DNA of 64,000 bases from Hymenobacter perfusus (GCF_003944765.1 NZ_RWIU01000001.1:682001-746000), one strand, 5' to 3'. Positions 52,877 through 61,651 are shown, counted from the first letter of the stretch. The notes: generated by a model not told the origin, from the sequence alone. Numbers and translations: made by a program.

Positions 52877-53887
52877 ATGAAGATTATCGTTCCGATGGCC
52901 GGCATGGGTAAGCGCATGCGCCCCCACACGCTCACCGTTCCCAAGCCCCTTATTCCTATTGCTGGTAAGCCCATTGTACGCCGCTTGGTAGAGGATATTG
53001 CCAAAGTATGCGGCGAGCCGGTGGAGGAAGTGGCCTTCATCATCGGGCGTTTCGGCAGTGAAGTAGAGAAAAGCCTCATTGCCATTGCCGAGTCGGTGGG
53101 CGCCAAAGGCACCATTCACTACCAGGACGAGCCGCTGGGTACGGCCCACGCCATTTTGTGCGCGCAGTCGGCCCTGGATGGTCCGGTTGTCGTGGCCTTT
53201 GCTGATACTCTGTTCAAAGCTGATTTCATCCTGGATTCCTCGGCCGAGGGCACCATCTGGGTGCAGCGCGTGGACGACCCCAAGCCCTTCGGCGTGGTGA
53301 AGCTCAACGAGCAGGGCCAGATTACCGACTTCGTAGAGAAGCCCCAGGAGTTTGTGTCGGACCTGGCCATTATTGGCATCTACTACTTCAAAGACGGCGA
53401 GTACCTGCGGAGCGAGTTGCAGTACCTGCTCGATAACGACATTAAGGACAAAGGAGAGTACCAGCTCACCAATGCCCTCGAAAACATGAAGAACAAGGGC
53501 ACTAGCTTCGTGCCCGGCCGCGTAACCGAGTGGCTCGACTGCGGCAACAAGGATGCCACCGTCTTCACCAACCAACGCTACCTGGAGTACCTGCATGAGC
53601 GCGGCGAAACCTTAGTGGCCGAATCCGCCAAAGTCACGAATTCCGTACTCATTCCGCCGGTGTACATCGGGGAAGGCGTTATCATTACCGATTCGGTGGT
53701 GGGGCCGCACGTTTCCTTGGGCGACCATACCAACGTACGCCATTCCGTCGTTTCCAACTCCATCGTGCAGCAGTCGGCCTCGGTGGCCTACGCCAACATC
53801 AGCAACTCGATGGTCGGCAGCCACGCCACCGTAACCAGCCAACCCAATGATTTGAGCGTGGGCGACTACAACACGCTGCGCGTGTGA
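52877..53887 (+). CDS. Sugar-phosphate nucleotidyltransferase
   Basis: A 336-residue enzyme of the nucleotide-sugar pyrophosphorylase family. KIIVPMAGMGKRMRPHTLTVPKPLIPIAGKPI holds the signature nucleotide-binding loop (G-M-G-K-R-M-R) and Lys. VVVAFADTLFKAD and GVVKLNEQGQITDFVEKP are catalytic-domain strands with metal-binding Asp. From about residue 235 a left-handed beta-helix shows hexapeptide-like repeats (PPVYIGEGVIITDSVVGPHVSLGDHTNVRHSVV). The likely reaction is NDP-glucose or a related sugar from sugar-1-phosphate. It fits the nearby flippase for glycan assembly. Confidence 0.92.
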   Translation: MKIIVPMAGMGKRMRPHTLTVPKPLIPIAGKPIVRRLVEDIAKVCGEPVEEVAFIIGRFGSEVEKSLIAIAESVGAKGTIHYQDEPLGTAHAILCAQSALDGPVVVAFADTLFKADFILDSSAEGTIWVQRVDDPKPFGVVKLNEQGQITDFVEKPQEFVSDLAIIGIYYFKDGEYLRSELQYLLDNDIKDKGEYQLTNALENMKNKGTSFVPGRVTEWLDCGNKDATVFTNQRYLEYLHERGETLVAESAKVTNSVLIPPVYIGEGVIITDSVVGPHVSLGDHTNVRHSVVSNSIVQQSASVAYANISNSMVGSHATVTSQPNDLSVGDYNTLRV

Positions 53888-53913
53888 TATTTTTGCGTCG
53901 CCTGACGTTTCAG

Positions 53914-53995
53914 TAGCGCGGACCTTAACCGGATTCCGGCGTGTTGGGGGTTAGGTTTCCTGGTTTCCCATCCGCGGGCCGCAAGGTCCGCGCTA
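53914..53995. repeat. 82-bp inverted repeat flanking the TPR gene
   Basis: TAGCGCGGACCTT (53914-53926) and AAGGTCCGCGCTA (53983-53995) are perfect 13-base arms. The right arm ends 9 bases before the TPR start codon. It may be a dispersed element lying on the TPR 5' region. Confidence 0.6.
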
Positions 53996-54004
53996 TTGTT
54001 TTCA

Positions 54005-55828
54005 ATGCGTCGATTACGTGCGTTTTTCCTTTTGTTGCTGGGCCTGCTGCTGGCCGGGCCCGGGTATGCCCAGCAACCGGCCCAGCCCGCCACGGAAACG
54101 CCCAAACCAGTCAAGGCGGCCAAGCCGCGCAAGCTCACCCGTAAGGAGCGTAAGGAGCTGGCCCGCCGCACCGCCGTGGACGCCGCCGCCCGGCAGCGGC
54201 CCAACCTTTCGGAAAAAGACCGGGAGCTGAGCGAGTCGTATTTCGTGGATGGCGTGCGGTTTCTGCTGCTGGAAGACTACAATAAAGCCCTGGAGCGGTT
54301 GCTCAAGGCCTATGCCCTCAACCCCACCAACGCGGCCGTCAACTACAAGATTGCCGAAACCAACCTGCTGAGCGGCAACCTCAAAGATGCTACCAATTTC
54401 GGGCAGGTAGCCGTGAAGCTCGACCCGCAGAACGCCTACTACTATCTGCTGCTGGCTCAGATTTACGCCTCGCAGAAGCAGTACGACGAGGCGGCTCAGG
54501 TGTACACCACCCTCATCAAGGCCGTTCCGAACTCCAACTACTACCTCTTCAACCTGGCTGATCTGTACATGGCCCAGGGCAAGCTGAACGAAGCACTGGC
54601 GGCATTTGAGCAGGCGGAGCAAAAGTTCGGACCGCTGGATGAGGTGTCGTTCAAGAAACAACAGATTTACCTCAAGCAGAACAACCTGGATAAGGCCCTG
54701 CAGGAAGGCGAAGCCCTGATAACTGCCAACCCCGATGAAGTGCGCTACGTGCTGGCCCAGGCGCAGCTCTACGCTACCAACAACCGCCTGCCCGATGCCA
54801 TCCGGGTAGCGGAGAAAGCCCTCAAGCAGGACCCCGATAACCCGCGCGCCCGCATGATTCTGGCCGACGTGTACCGGCAGCAAAGCAACGCCCCGGAATC
54901 GGAGCGGCAGCTGAAGCTGGCGTTTGAGAGCACCACGCTGGATATTGACAACAAAGTCCGTATTCTGGTCGACTACATCAAGCAGCTGCCCAACCCCGCC
55001 CTTAACCAAACAGCGCAGGACCTGGCCGCCATTACCACCCGCGTGCACCCGAAAGAAGCCAAGGCTTTTTCCATTGCCGGCGACATTCAGACGGTGACCG
55101 GCAACCGCGCGGCGGCCCGCACCAACTACCTGCAGGCCATTCGGCTCGACAACTCGCGCTACCAGATCTGGCAGCAGGTGGTGCTCATTGATGCCGAGTT
55201 GAATCAGGTAGATTCACTGCTGACACATACCGGGCAGGCTTTGGAACTGTTTCCGAACCAGGCCCCCCTGTGGTTTTATAATGGCTTGGGCTACCAGCTC
55301 AAAAAGCAGCCGACCAAGGCCATCAAGGCGCTGGAATACGGCCGCAAACTCGCCACCGACAACCCGGAATTACTGGCGCAGTTTGATACCCAACTGGGTG
55401 ATACCTACCATGAGCTGAAGGACTTTGCCAAGTCCGACGCGGCATACGAAGCGGCCCTGACGTTTGATGCCAACAATGCCCAGGCCCTCAACAACTACAG
55501 CTATTACCTTTCTTTGCGCGGCGAAAAGCTCGACAAAGCCCGCGAAATGGCTGGCAAGCTGGTAAAGCAGAACCCGGATAACGACACCTACCTCGACACG
55601 TACGGCTGGGTGCTGTACCGGCTGAAGGATTACGCCGGGGCTCGTCAGCAGTTCGAAAAAGCTCTCAAAACCACCACCGATGCCACCGTGGTGGAACACT
55701 ACGGCGACGTGCTGTTCCAGATGGGCGAAGCGGATAAAGCCTTGACCGAATGGCAGCGTGCCAAAAAGTTGGGTGGGGCATCCTCGCTCATTGACCGCAA
55801 GATCAAAGACAAAAAACTATATGAGTAA
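54005..55828 (+). CDS. Secreted tetratricopeptide repeat protein
   Basis: A 607-residue protein. MRRLRAFFLLLLGLLLAGPGYAQQ is a signal peptide, which fixes the start at 54005 over an upstream TTG. A basic linker (KPVKAAKPRKLTRKERKELARR) leads into about 13-15 TPR-like helical pairs, for example LLEDYNKALERLLKAYALNPTNAAVNYKIAETNLL, and NKALQEGEALITANPDEV-type units later. Likely periplasmic or outer-membrane associated scaffold. The next gene starts 8 bases before its stop (overlap), and a third overlaps in turn, so three proteins are made from one message. Confidence 0.9.
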   Translation: MRRLRAFFLLLLGLLLAGPGYAQQPAQPATETPKPVKAAKPRKLTRKERKELARRTAVDAAARQRPNLSEKDRELSESYFVDGVRFLLLEDYNKALERLLKAYALNPTNAAVNYKIAETNLLSGNLKDATNFGQVAVKLDPQNAYYYLLLAQIYASQKQYDEAAQVYTTLIKAVPNSNYYLFNLADLYMAQGKLNEALAAFEQAEQKFGPLDEVSFKKQQIYLKQNNLDKALQEGEALITANPDEVRYVLAQAQLYATNNRLPDAIRVAEKALKQDPDNPRARMILADVYRQQSNAPESERQLKLAFESTTLDIDNKVRILVDYIKQLPNPALNQTAQDLAAITTRVHPKEAKAFSIAGDIQTVTGNRAAARTNYLQAIRLDNSRYQIWQQVVLIDAELNQVDSLLTHTGQALELFPNQAPLWFYNGLGYQLKKQPTKAIKALEYGRKLATDNPELLAQFDTQLGDTYHELKDFAKSDAAYEAALTFDANNAQALNNYSYYLSLRGEKLDKAREMAGKLVKQNPDNDTYLDTYGWVLYRLKDYAGARQQFEKALKTTTDATVVEHYGDVLFQMGEADKALTEWQRAKKLGGASSLIDRKIKDKKLYE

Positions 55829-56579
55829 CCGCCTTGTGCTGGTGCTGCTGAGCGCCGTAATGCTGCTGGGCAGCTGTACCCGCCAACTGCTCCCCGGTCG
55901 CAAGCCCGCCGCCTCCGTGCCCATGCCCGAGGCCGTGCGCGCCGCCAACGTGGATTTCCGCTTTCTAGCCGCGAAAGGCAAAGCCCAATTCGGCGACCAG
56001 AGCGGCAACATCAACGTGCGCATCCGCAAGGACAGCGTTATCTGGATTTCGGCTTCTCTTATCGGAATTGAGGGCGGGCGGATTTATATCACCCGCGACT
56101 CGGTACAGGTGCTGGATAAGTTGCATCGGGAATACTACGCCGGCGACTTCGCCTACCTGAGCCAGCGGCTGAACGTGCCCGTGAACTTCGATATGCTGCA
56201 GGCGTTGCTGCTAGGCAACTATTTGCCGCCGCTGAGTGCCGCCACCCAGCCTACCGTAACAACCGAAGGCCCCACGCAGCGCGTGAATTATGAACAGGCC
56301 GGCCTGTTGGTGCAGCAGCTCGTGAACCTGGAAGGCGGCCGAATTCAACAGCTGCAGGTGCAGGCCCCAACCAACCAGAATCAGCTGACGGTGGACTACT
56401 CCGATTTCCGGGCGCTGGAGCGCAACCCGCAACAATTTGCCTATAACACCCAGGTGCAGGTGAAAGAGGGTACTGCGCCAGCAACTACGGTTACGCTCAC
56501 CTACCGGTCAGTAGATGTGGATAAAGAGCGGCTCCAATTCCCCTTCTCGGTTCCGAAAGGCTATGCGCGCAAAAAGTAA
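55821..56579 (+). CDS. DUF4292 domain-containing lipoprotein
   Basis: A 252-residue protein. MSNRLVLVLLSAVMLLGSC is a lipoprotein signal (lipobox L-G-S-C). The mature body has the VDFRFLAAKGKAQFGDQSGNINVRIRKDSVIWISASLIGIEGGRIYITRDSVQVLDKLHREYY stretch of the DUF4292 family, related in fold to LolA/LolB-like lipoprotein-binding proteins. It starts 8 bases before the TPR stop and ends 17 bases inside the next gene. A part in outer-membrane assembly is plausible but unproven. Confidence 0.87.
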   Translation: MSNRLVLVLLSAVMLLGSCTRQLLPGRKPAASVPMPEAVRAANVDFRFLAAKGKAQFGDQSGNINVRIRKDSVIWISASLIGIEGGRIYITRDSVQVLDKLHREYYAGDFAYLSQRLNVPVNFDMLQALLLGNYLPPLSAATQPTVTTEGPTQRVNYEQAGLLVQQLVNLEGGRIQQLQVQAPTNQNQLTVDYSDFRALERNPQQFAYNTQVQVKEGTAPATTVTLTYRSVDVDKERLQFPFSVPKGYARKK

Positions 56580-57912
56580 AAGCTGGCTGCTGTGGTTGCT
56601 GCTATTGCTGGCCGCCGCCGAACCGGCTTGGTCGCAGCGCGGCAGCACGCGCAAAACCAAGGCCCAGCTGGAACGGGAGCGGCAGACAACGTTGCGCCGC
56701 ATCAAAGAAACCAGCCGCATCCTGGCCCAGACGCAGCAGCAGAAACAAGCCTCCGTAGGCCAGCTGAACGCCCTTAAGGAGAAGCTGACGGTGCAGCAAA
56801 GCGTCATTAAGGATATCAGTAGTGAGTTGCGCTACATCGAAACCGACGTGCGGCAAACCGAAACCCAGGTCCAGAAAACGCGCCAGAACCTGGAGCAGCT
56901 GAAAGCCGAGTACGCCCGCCTGATTTATGCCGGCTCCAAAACGGCCAACGGCTACAACCGGCTTATGTTTCTGTTTGCCTCCGCATCCTTCAACCAGTTC
57001 ATGCTGCGCCTGCGCTACATCCGCCAGTACACGGAAGTACGCCAAGCCCAGGCTGCCCAGATTACCCACACCCAGCAACGCCTGAGTACGCAGCTGGTCG
57101 GCCTGAAGGAAAAACAGGAAGAAAAAGGCAGCTTGCTCAACAACCAGATTTCAGAGAAGAAAACCCTGCTCACCCTCAAAACCCAGCAGGATCAGGTAGT
57201 TACCAAGCTTACCCAGCAGGAAGAAGGCTTGCGTAAAGAACTGGCAGCCAAGCAGCAGGCTATTGGCCGCCTCGATAACCTGATTGCGCTACGCGTGCGT
57301 GAGGAAATTGCGCGGGCAGCCCGCGCCGCCGCCCGCCGAGCAGCAGCCGCAGCAGCGGCGCGGACTACGGCCGCTGCTCCTGGCCGCAGTCCGGCCGCTA
57401 CCTCGCGCACGCCTGGCACGGCCGCGGCCGAAGCAGCAGCGGAAGCCGCCGCCGAGCGAGTAGACCGGGTAACTCTGACGCCTGAAACGGCCGAACTGGC
57501 GGCTTCCTTCAATGAGAACCGAGGCAGTTTGCCCTGGCCGGTAGGTAAAGGCTTCATTAGCCAACGCTTCGGCCGGCACAACCACCCAGTACTGAAGAAT
57601 GTGGTGGTAGAAAACCGGGGCGTGGATATTCAGACGAGTGCCGGCGAGCCGGTACGGGCCGTTTTCAGTGGCAAGGTGCTCACGGTGGCCAGCGTGCCCG
57701 GTATGAACACCATCGTGATGGTGCAGCACGGCGACTACTTCACGGTATATGCCAAGTTGCGCAGCGTAAGCGTGAGCGAAGGCCAGACCGTGCAGGCGCG
57801 CCAGACCATCGGTACGGTTTCCACGGATGCAGAGGGCACTTCAGAGGTGCAGTTTCAGGTTTGGCACAACAGCTCTAACCTGAATCCCGAGAATTGGCTT
57901 GGCCGCAAGTAA
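56563..57912 (+). CDS. EnvC-like murein hydrolase activator with degenerate LytM domain
   Basis: A 449-residue protein; signal peptide MRAKSKSWLLWLLLLLAAAEPAWSQ. Residues about 30-250 form a long coiled coil (KAQLERERQTTLRRIKETSRIL...). An Ala-rich linker with RAAARRAAAAAAAR runs to about 310. The C-terminal LytM/M23 domain runs from WPVGKGFISQRFG. The usual zinc ligands are missing: H-x-G-x-D is N-R-G-V-D, and the His of the YAHL and H-x-H motifs are replaced (TVYAKL, VQFQVW). So it is probably not a peptidase but an amidase activator, as known for EnvC. It starts 17 bases inside the DUF4292 gene. Confidence 0.88.
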   Translation: MRAKSKSWLLWLLLLLAAAEPAWSQRGSTRKTKAQLERERQTTLRRIKETSRILAQTQQQKQASVGQLNALKEKLTVQQSVIKDISSELRYIETDVRQTETQVQKTRQNLEQLKAEYARLIYAGSKTANGYNRLMFLFASASFNQFMLRLRYIRQYTEVRQAQAAQITHTQQRLSTQLVGLKEKQEEKGSLLNNQISEKKTLLTLKTQQDQVVTKLTQQEEGLRKELAAKQQAIGRLDNLIALRVREEIARAARAAARRAAAAAAARTTAAAPGRSPAATSRTPGTAAAEAAAEAAAERVDRVTLTPETAELAASFNENRGSLPWPVGKGFISQRFGRHNHPVLKNVVVENRGVDIQTSAGEPVRAVFSGKVLTVASVPGMNTIVMVQHGDYFTVYAKLRSVSVSEGQTVQARQTIGTVSTDAEGTSEVQFQVWHNSSNLNPENWLGRK

Positions 57913-57951
57913 GGGCGGGAGGTTCGTTCTTATGGAACGGTTTCAGAGCAT

Positions 57952-57985
57952 AAAAAAAACACCGCGCAGTGCGCGGTGTCTTTCT
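57952..57985 (+). terminator. Intrinsic terminator of the TPR-DUF4292-EnvC operon
   Basis: AAAAAACACCGCGCA / TGCGCGGTGT, GT loop, TTTC; ends the unit. Confidence 0.8.
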
Positions 57986-58188
57986 GAGCTATGAAAACAA
58001 ACTTAGCTACCAGAATCCCTCCCCCAAAGCAGCAGACTACCTAAGGCAGGTGCCAACAGTGGAGTCAATCCCCGATAACCATTCGAAATATACGGGAGGG
58101 CCTAGTATTTAGGCCGGCAAATTCGCCGAATAGCTTTTTTCCCTCGGTGAAGCACAAAAATTCAGATGCAGCCTTTTCTTACGGTCTT

Positions 58189-59145
58189 TTAGATGAGATT
58201 CAGCCGGCTCAGCAGGGCCGACTTGTAAGAGTTGCCAATAGGCACTGGAAGCAGGCTGGTGGCCAGCTCGGCACTACGCCCGGCCTCCACAATTACCGCG
58301 TCGCTTTCGATGGCAATAATTCGGTCGAGGCGCACAATGTATTTGCGGTGTACCCGGGCAAATTCCCGGGCCGGCAACTTGGCCTCCAGTTCTTTCATGG
58401 TGCTGTATACCGTGTACCGCTCCCGACCCGAGTAAATGTTCACGTAGTCGCCTAAGGCTTCCACATACCGGATATCCGTTGTTTTCACCCGCACCAGTTT
58501 ATGGTCCTGCTTGATGAAAATTTCGTTCTGGCCACCGTTCAAATACAGCGACTCGGCAGCGTCATTGGCCATGCGTAATAATCCTTCCAACTTCGTTTTT
58601 TCTTCTTCTAGCTGAATGCGTGCCCGGCGCAACTCCAGATGCGCTACTACTTCCCGGCCCAGAATGCGCAATGCTTCCCGTTGTGCCGCGCTTAGCTGGC
58701 GGGGGACTACATCAATAGCGCAGATGGTACCCACAGCCTGCCCTTCGGCGGTAATGAGCGGGTAGCCGGCATAGAAGCGAATTTTAGGGTCGCCCGTCAC
58801 CATGGCGTGCTCCCGGAACAGCGGGTCAACGGAGGCATCCTCTACCTCATATAATTCGTTTGACTGAATCGTGTACTGGCAGAAGGTCAGGTCGCGGGGG
58901 GCACTATAAATGCCCGGCAAGCCCACCTTCGCCTTCAGCCACTGCCGTTGCTCATCGATAAGGGAAACGAACGAAATAGGCGTATCGCAGATAAATGCCG
59001 CCAGCCGGACCAGGTCATCAAACACCGATTCGGGTGGCGTGTCCAGAATTTGATAGGCATGTAATACTTCCAAGCGTTTTGCCTCATCCGCACGCGCTGA
59101 TGAGGCTTTGGTCTTTCGCACGGGAGCAGACTGTTTGGTGGCCAT
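58189..59145 (-). CDS. GAF domain - LytTR DNA-binding regulator
   Basis: A 318-residue transcription factor. MATKQSAPVRKTKASSARADEAKRLEVLHAYQILDTPPESVFDDLVRLA leads into a GAF-like sensor (TPISFVSLIDEQRQWLKAKVGLPGIYSAPRDLTFCQYTI...FYAGYPLITAEGQAVGTICAID, about 40-170). A coiled helix (LELRRARIQLEEEKTKLEGLLRMAND) and a LytTR domain follow (IFIKQDHKLVRVKTTDIRYVEALGDYVNIYSGRERYTVYSTMKELEAKLPAREFARVHRKYIVRLDRIIAIES, about 220-300). The start at 59145 was chosen because the longer frame lacks domain character. The ligand is unknown; no partner histidine kinase is nearby. Confidence 0.9.
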   Translation of the reverse strand: MATKQSAPVRKTKASSARADEAKRLEVLHAYQILDTPPESVFDDLVRLAAFICDTPISFVSLIDEQRQWLKAKVGLPGIYSAPRDLTFCQYTIQSNELYEVEDASVDPLFREHAMVTGDPKIRFYAGYPLITAEGQAVGTICAIDVVPRQLSAAQREALRILGREVVAHLELRRARIQLEEEKTKLEGLLRMANDAAESLYLNGGQNEIFIKQDHKLVRVKTTDIRYVEALGDYVNIYSGRERYTVYSTMKELEAKLPAREFARVHRKYIVRLDRIIAIESDAVIVEAGRSAELATSLLPVPIGNSYKSALLSRLNLI

Positions 59146-59468
59146 TGGGTACAAGCAAAGAAGGTGGTAGCACCTAGTAGATATAAGCAGTAAATTTTCC
59201 CAAAATAGCTTATAAGCCCGCACACTCAGCTGGCCAAAACGTTGAATACGGGCAATTACCCGCTTAATGAAATCCTTTTCTGGCTAGTGCGGGCCGCAGT
59301 GGCCACGCCCCGGCTACCAAGTCGTAAACTGCGTGACGCAGCCGGCCGGAACTACGCAACAGGAACTGATTTTGAAATTATGCGGTACCTTTATCAATCC
59401 TGAAGCGTACAAGGCTGCGTATACGTAGCTTTGCCACCCCAATAACCTGACCTGTTGGTCTTCCCCAT
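59146..59468. other. Divergent promoter region between the regulator and tatA genes
   Basis: Holds two tatA-side -7 candidates (TACCTTTA at 59386-59393, TAGCTTTG at 59426-59433). No gene, hairpin or repeat was recognised in the rest. Confidence 0.4.
59426..59433 (+). promoter_or_regulatory. -7 box of the tatA genes
   Basis: TAGCTTTG, an exact match, 36 bases before the first tatA. Confidence 0.5.
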
Positions 59469-59693
59469 ATGAACTTTGCCACACTCCTGCTAGGAATCGG
59501 TAACTTCGGAGGCACCGAGCTTCTGCTTATCGGTCTTGCTATTATCCTGTTGTTTGGTGCCAAGCGCATTCCGGAACTGTTCCGGGGCATGGGCCAGGGC
59601 ATCCGGGAATTCAAGGATGCTTCTAAGGAAGAGAAGCCGGAATTCCGGGACCGTCCCGTGAACCCGAATGACCCGACTGCTCCCCGTCTGTAA
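59469..59693 (+). CDS. tatA: Sec-independent translocase TatA/E (short)
   Basis: A 74-residue protein. FGGTELLLIGLAIILLFGAKRIPELFRGMGQGIREFKDASKEEKPEFRD is the TatA signature: one transmembrane helix, the F-G-x-K-x-I-P hinge and an amphipathic helix. It forms the pore part of the twin-arginine exporter, which moves folded proteins such as the DUF1501 protein at 1.3-2.5 kb. A second TatA-like gene follows after 12 bases. Confidence 0.94.
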   Translation: MNFATLLLGIGNFGGTELLLIGLAIILLFGAKRIPELFRGMGQGIREFKDASKEEKPEFRDRPVNPNDPTAPRL

Positions 59694-59705
59694 CGCTCTG
59701 TAGCC

Positions 59706-60086
59706 ATGAATACTCCTTTTTTCCTCTTTCTGGGTGACTTGGGTGGTGGTGAGCTAATGCTCATCATGGTCGTGATTCTGATATTCTTCGGAGCCAATAA
59801 GATTCCGGAGCTGGCACGCGGCCTGGGCAAAGGCATCCGGGAGTTTAAGGATGCCTCGCGCGAGATTCGCAGCGAAATTGAGAATACCGGCCAGCCCCAG
59901 CAGCCGTACCAGCAGCAGTTTAACCAGCAGCCGTACCAGCAACCTGCCTATCAGCCCCCGGTGGCCGACGTTCCGGTTACCGATGTTCCGGTAACCGCGC
60001 CGATAGCTCCGCCCATGGATGGTGGCATTACGCCTCCTGTAAAACCGGCTGCTGAAGAGCGCCCCCGCCTCGATCAACTGACCTAA
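59706..60086 (+). CDS. tatA: Sec-independent translocase TatA/E (long, Gln/Pro-rich tail)
   Basis: A 126-residue protein. LGDLGGGELMLIMVVILIFFGANKIPELARGLGKGIREFKDASREIRSEIEN is a TatA-type helix, hinge and amphipathic helix. The long tail is rich in Gln/Pro/Tyr (QPQQPYQQQFNQQPYQQPAYQPP) and Val-Pro/Thr repeats, absent from the first copy. It follows the first tatA by 12 bases and precedes gatA by 11 bases. TatC is not in the window. Confidence 0.92.
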   Translation: MNTPFFLFLGDLGGGELMLIMVVILIFFGANKIPELARGLGKGIREFKDASREIRSEIENTGQPQQPYQQQFNQQPYQQPAYQPPVADVPVTDVPVTAPIAPPMDGGITPPVKPAAEERPRLDQLT

Positions 60087-60097
60087 CCCTTTTCGTC

Positions 60098-61537
60098 TTG
60101 AGACGCTTCAACTCCCTCACGGAAGTTCGCCACGAGCTGACGGCAGGCACTACGTCCTGCCGTCAGCTCGTGGAGTATTATCTGGATAATATCCGCCGCA
60201 AAGAACATCTGAACGCCTTTCTGGAAGTCTGGCCCGAGGAGGCCCGGGCCCAGGCCGAGGCCGTAGACGCCAAACTGGCGGCCGGTACCGCTGGCAAGCT
60301 GGCCGGTATGGTAATCGGCCTCAAGGATGTGTTGGCATACGAAGGCCACGCCCTGCAAAGCAGCAGCCACATCCTGGACGGGTTCAAATCGTTGTTTACT
60401 GGTACGGCCGTGCAGCGCTTACTGGATGAGGATGCCATTGTTATCGGGCGCCAGAACTGCGACGAATTTGCTATGGGAGCGTCCAATGAGACATCCTACT
60501 TCGGCCCGGCCCGCAACGAAATTGATACTGACCGTGTGCCTGGTGGCTCGTCAGGCGGCTCAGCAGTAGCTGTGCAGGCTGATATGTGTCTGGCATCTAT
60601 CGGCTCCGATACGGGTGGCTCGGTGCGGCAACCAGCGGCTTTCTGTGGTATTGTAGGGTTCAAGCCTACGTATTCGCGCATTTCCCGCTATGGGCTCATT
60701 GCCTACGCTTCGTCCTTCGACCAGATTGGGACGCTGACCCGCTCGGTGGAAGACGCGGCTTTGCTGTTGGAAGTAATGGCCGGGGCTGACTCATTTGACA
60801 GCACCGTGAGCCAGCGCGAAGTTCCGGTGTACAGCCAGCAACTGACGCCTGCCCCGCATTACCGTGTGGGGTACATTAAGGACTGCCTAGAGCGGCCGGG
60901 CCTGGACCCTGAAATTAAGGCCGCCACGGAACAGGCGCTGGAGCAGCTGCGTGGCCAAGGCCATGTGGTGGAGGCCGTGGATTTCCCGTACCTCGACTTC
61001 ATTGTGCCGACGTACTACATTCTGACTACCGCCGAAGCCAGCTCCAACCTGAGCCGCTACGACGGGGTGAAGTTCGGCTACCGCGCCCCTGATGCGACTG
61101 ACCTGGAGTCGCTTTACAAGAAGACGCGCGCGCAGGGTTTCGGCCCGGAAGTACAGCGCCGGATTCTGCTGGGCACGTTTGTGTTGAGCGCCAGCTACTA
61201 CGATGCGTACTATACCAAAGCTCAGCGCGTGCGTCGCCTCATTAAGGAGAAAACCGACGAGTTGCTGCGCGAATATGATTTCCTGGTACTACCCACCACG
61301 CCTACTACGGCCTTCCGTATCGGCGACGTGAATAAGGACACGTTGGCTATGTACTTGGCCGATATTTTCACAGTGCAGGCTTCATTGGCCGGCGTACCCG
61401 CCATTTCGGTGCCCAACGGCACCGATTCGCAGGGGCTCCCCATTGGATTGCAGATTCTGAGTGGCGCGTTCCGGGAGGAGCATCTGCTGGCATTTGCCGG
61501 CTCGATTACCACAACGCTGACGCCGGAATTGGCCTAG
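60098..61537 (+). CDS. gatA: Aspartyl/glutamyl-tRNA(Asn/Gln) amidotransferase subunit A
   Basis: A 479-residue amidase subunit that turns Glu-tRNA(Gln) or Asp-tRNA(Asn) into the amide form. The amidase signature is complete: KDVLAYEGHALQSSS (catalytic Lys), PGGSSGGSAVAVQADMCLASIGSDTGGSVRQPAAFCGIVGFKPTYSR with the cis-Ser and nucleophile Ser in DTGGSVR. The start is a TTG at 60098 (MRRFNSLTEVRHELTAG), as no ATG or GTG gives the family's N-terminus. It begins 11 bases after the second tatA. A perfect 18-bp inverted repeat covers codons 11-26. GatB and GatC are not here. Confidence 0.94.
   Translation: MRRFNSLTEVRHELTAGTTSCRQLVEYYLDNIRRKEHLNAFLEVWPEEARAQAEAVDAKLAAGTAGKLAGMVIGLKDVLAYEGHALQSSSHILDGFKSLFTGTAVQRLLDEDAIVIGRQNCDEFAMGASNETSYFGPARNEIDTDRVPGGSSGGSAVAVQADMCLASIGSDTGGSVRQPAAFCGIVGFKPTYSRISRYGLIAYASSFDQIGTLTRSVEDAALLLEVMAGADSFDSTVSQREVPVYSQQLTPAPHYRVGYIKDCLERPGLDPEIKAATEQALEQLRGQGHVVEAVDFPYLDFIVPTYYILTTAEASSNLSRYDGVKFGYRAPDATDLESLYKKTRAQGFGPEVQRRILLGTFVLSASYYDAYYTKAQRVRRLIKEKTDELLREYDFLVLPTTPTTAFRIGDVNKDTLAMYLADIFTVQASLAGVPAISVPNGTDSQGLPIGLQILSGAFREEHLLAFAGSITTTLTPELA
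60130..60173 (+). promoter_or_regulatory. Perfect 18-bp hairpin inside the gatA coding start
   Basis: CCACGAGCTGACGGCAGG (60130-60147), loop CACTACGT, then the exact complement (60156-60173). It begins 32 bases into gatA, after a TTG start. Its strength would hinder the ribosome; a role in translational control is an inference. Confidence 0.6.
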
Positions 61538-61566
61538 CCGCTCAACGTAATATTCCAACCAAGTGC

Positions 61567-61651
61567 AGGGAGGAGGCCGGGTAAACTCATCGGTAGTTAC
61601 CCTGGCCTCCTCCCTTTGGCTGAGCCGATGTTCCATCTAATCGGCTCAGCC
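61567..61651 (+). terminator. Terminator region of gatA (two hairpins)
   Basis: First hairpin: AGGGAGGAGGCCGGGTAA pairs with TTACCCTGGCCTCCTCCCT (one bulge). Second: GGCTGAGCCGAT / ATCGGCTCAGCC, 10-base loop. They begin 29 bases after the gatA stop. No long T-run. Confidence 0.6.
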
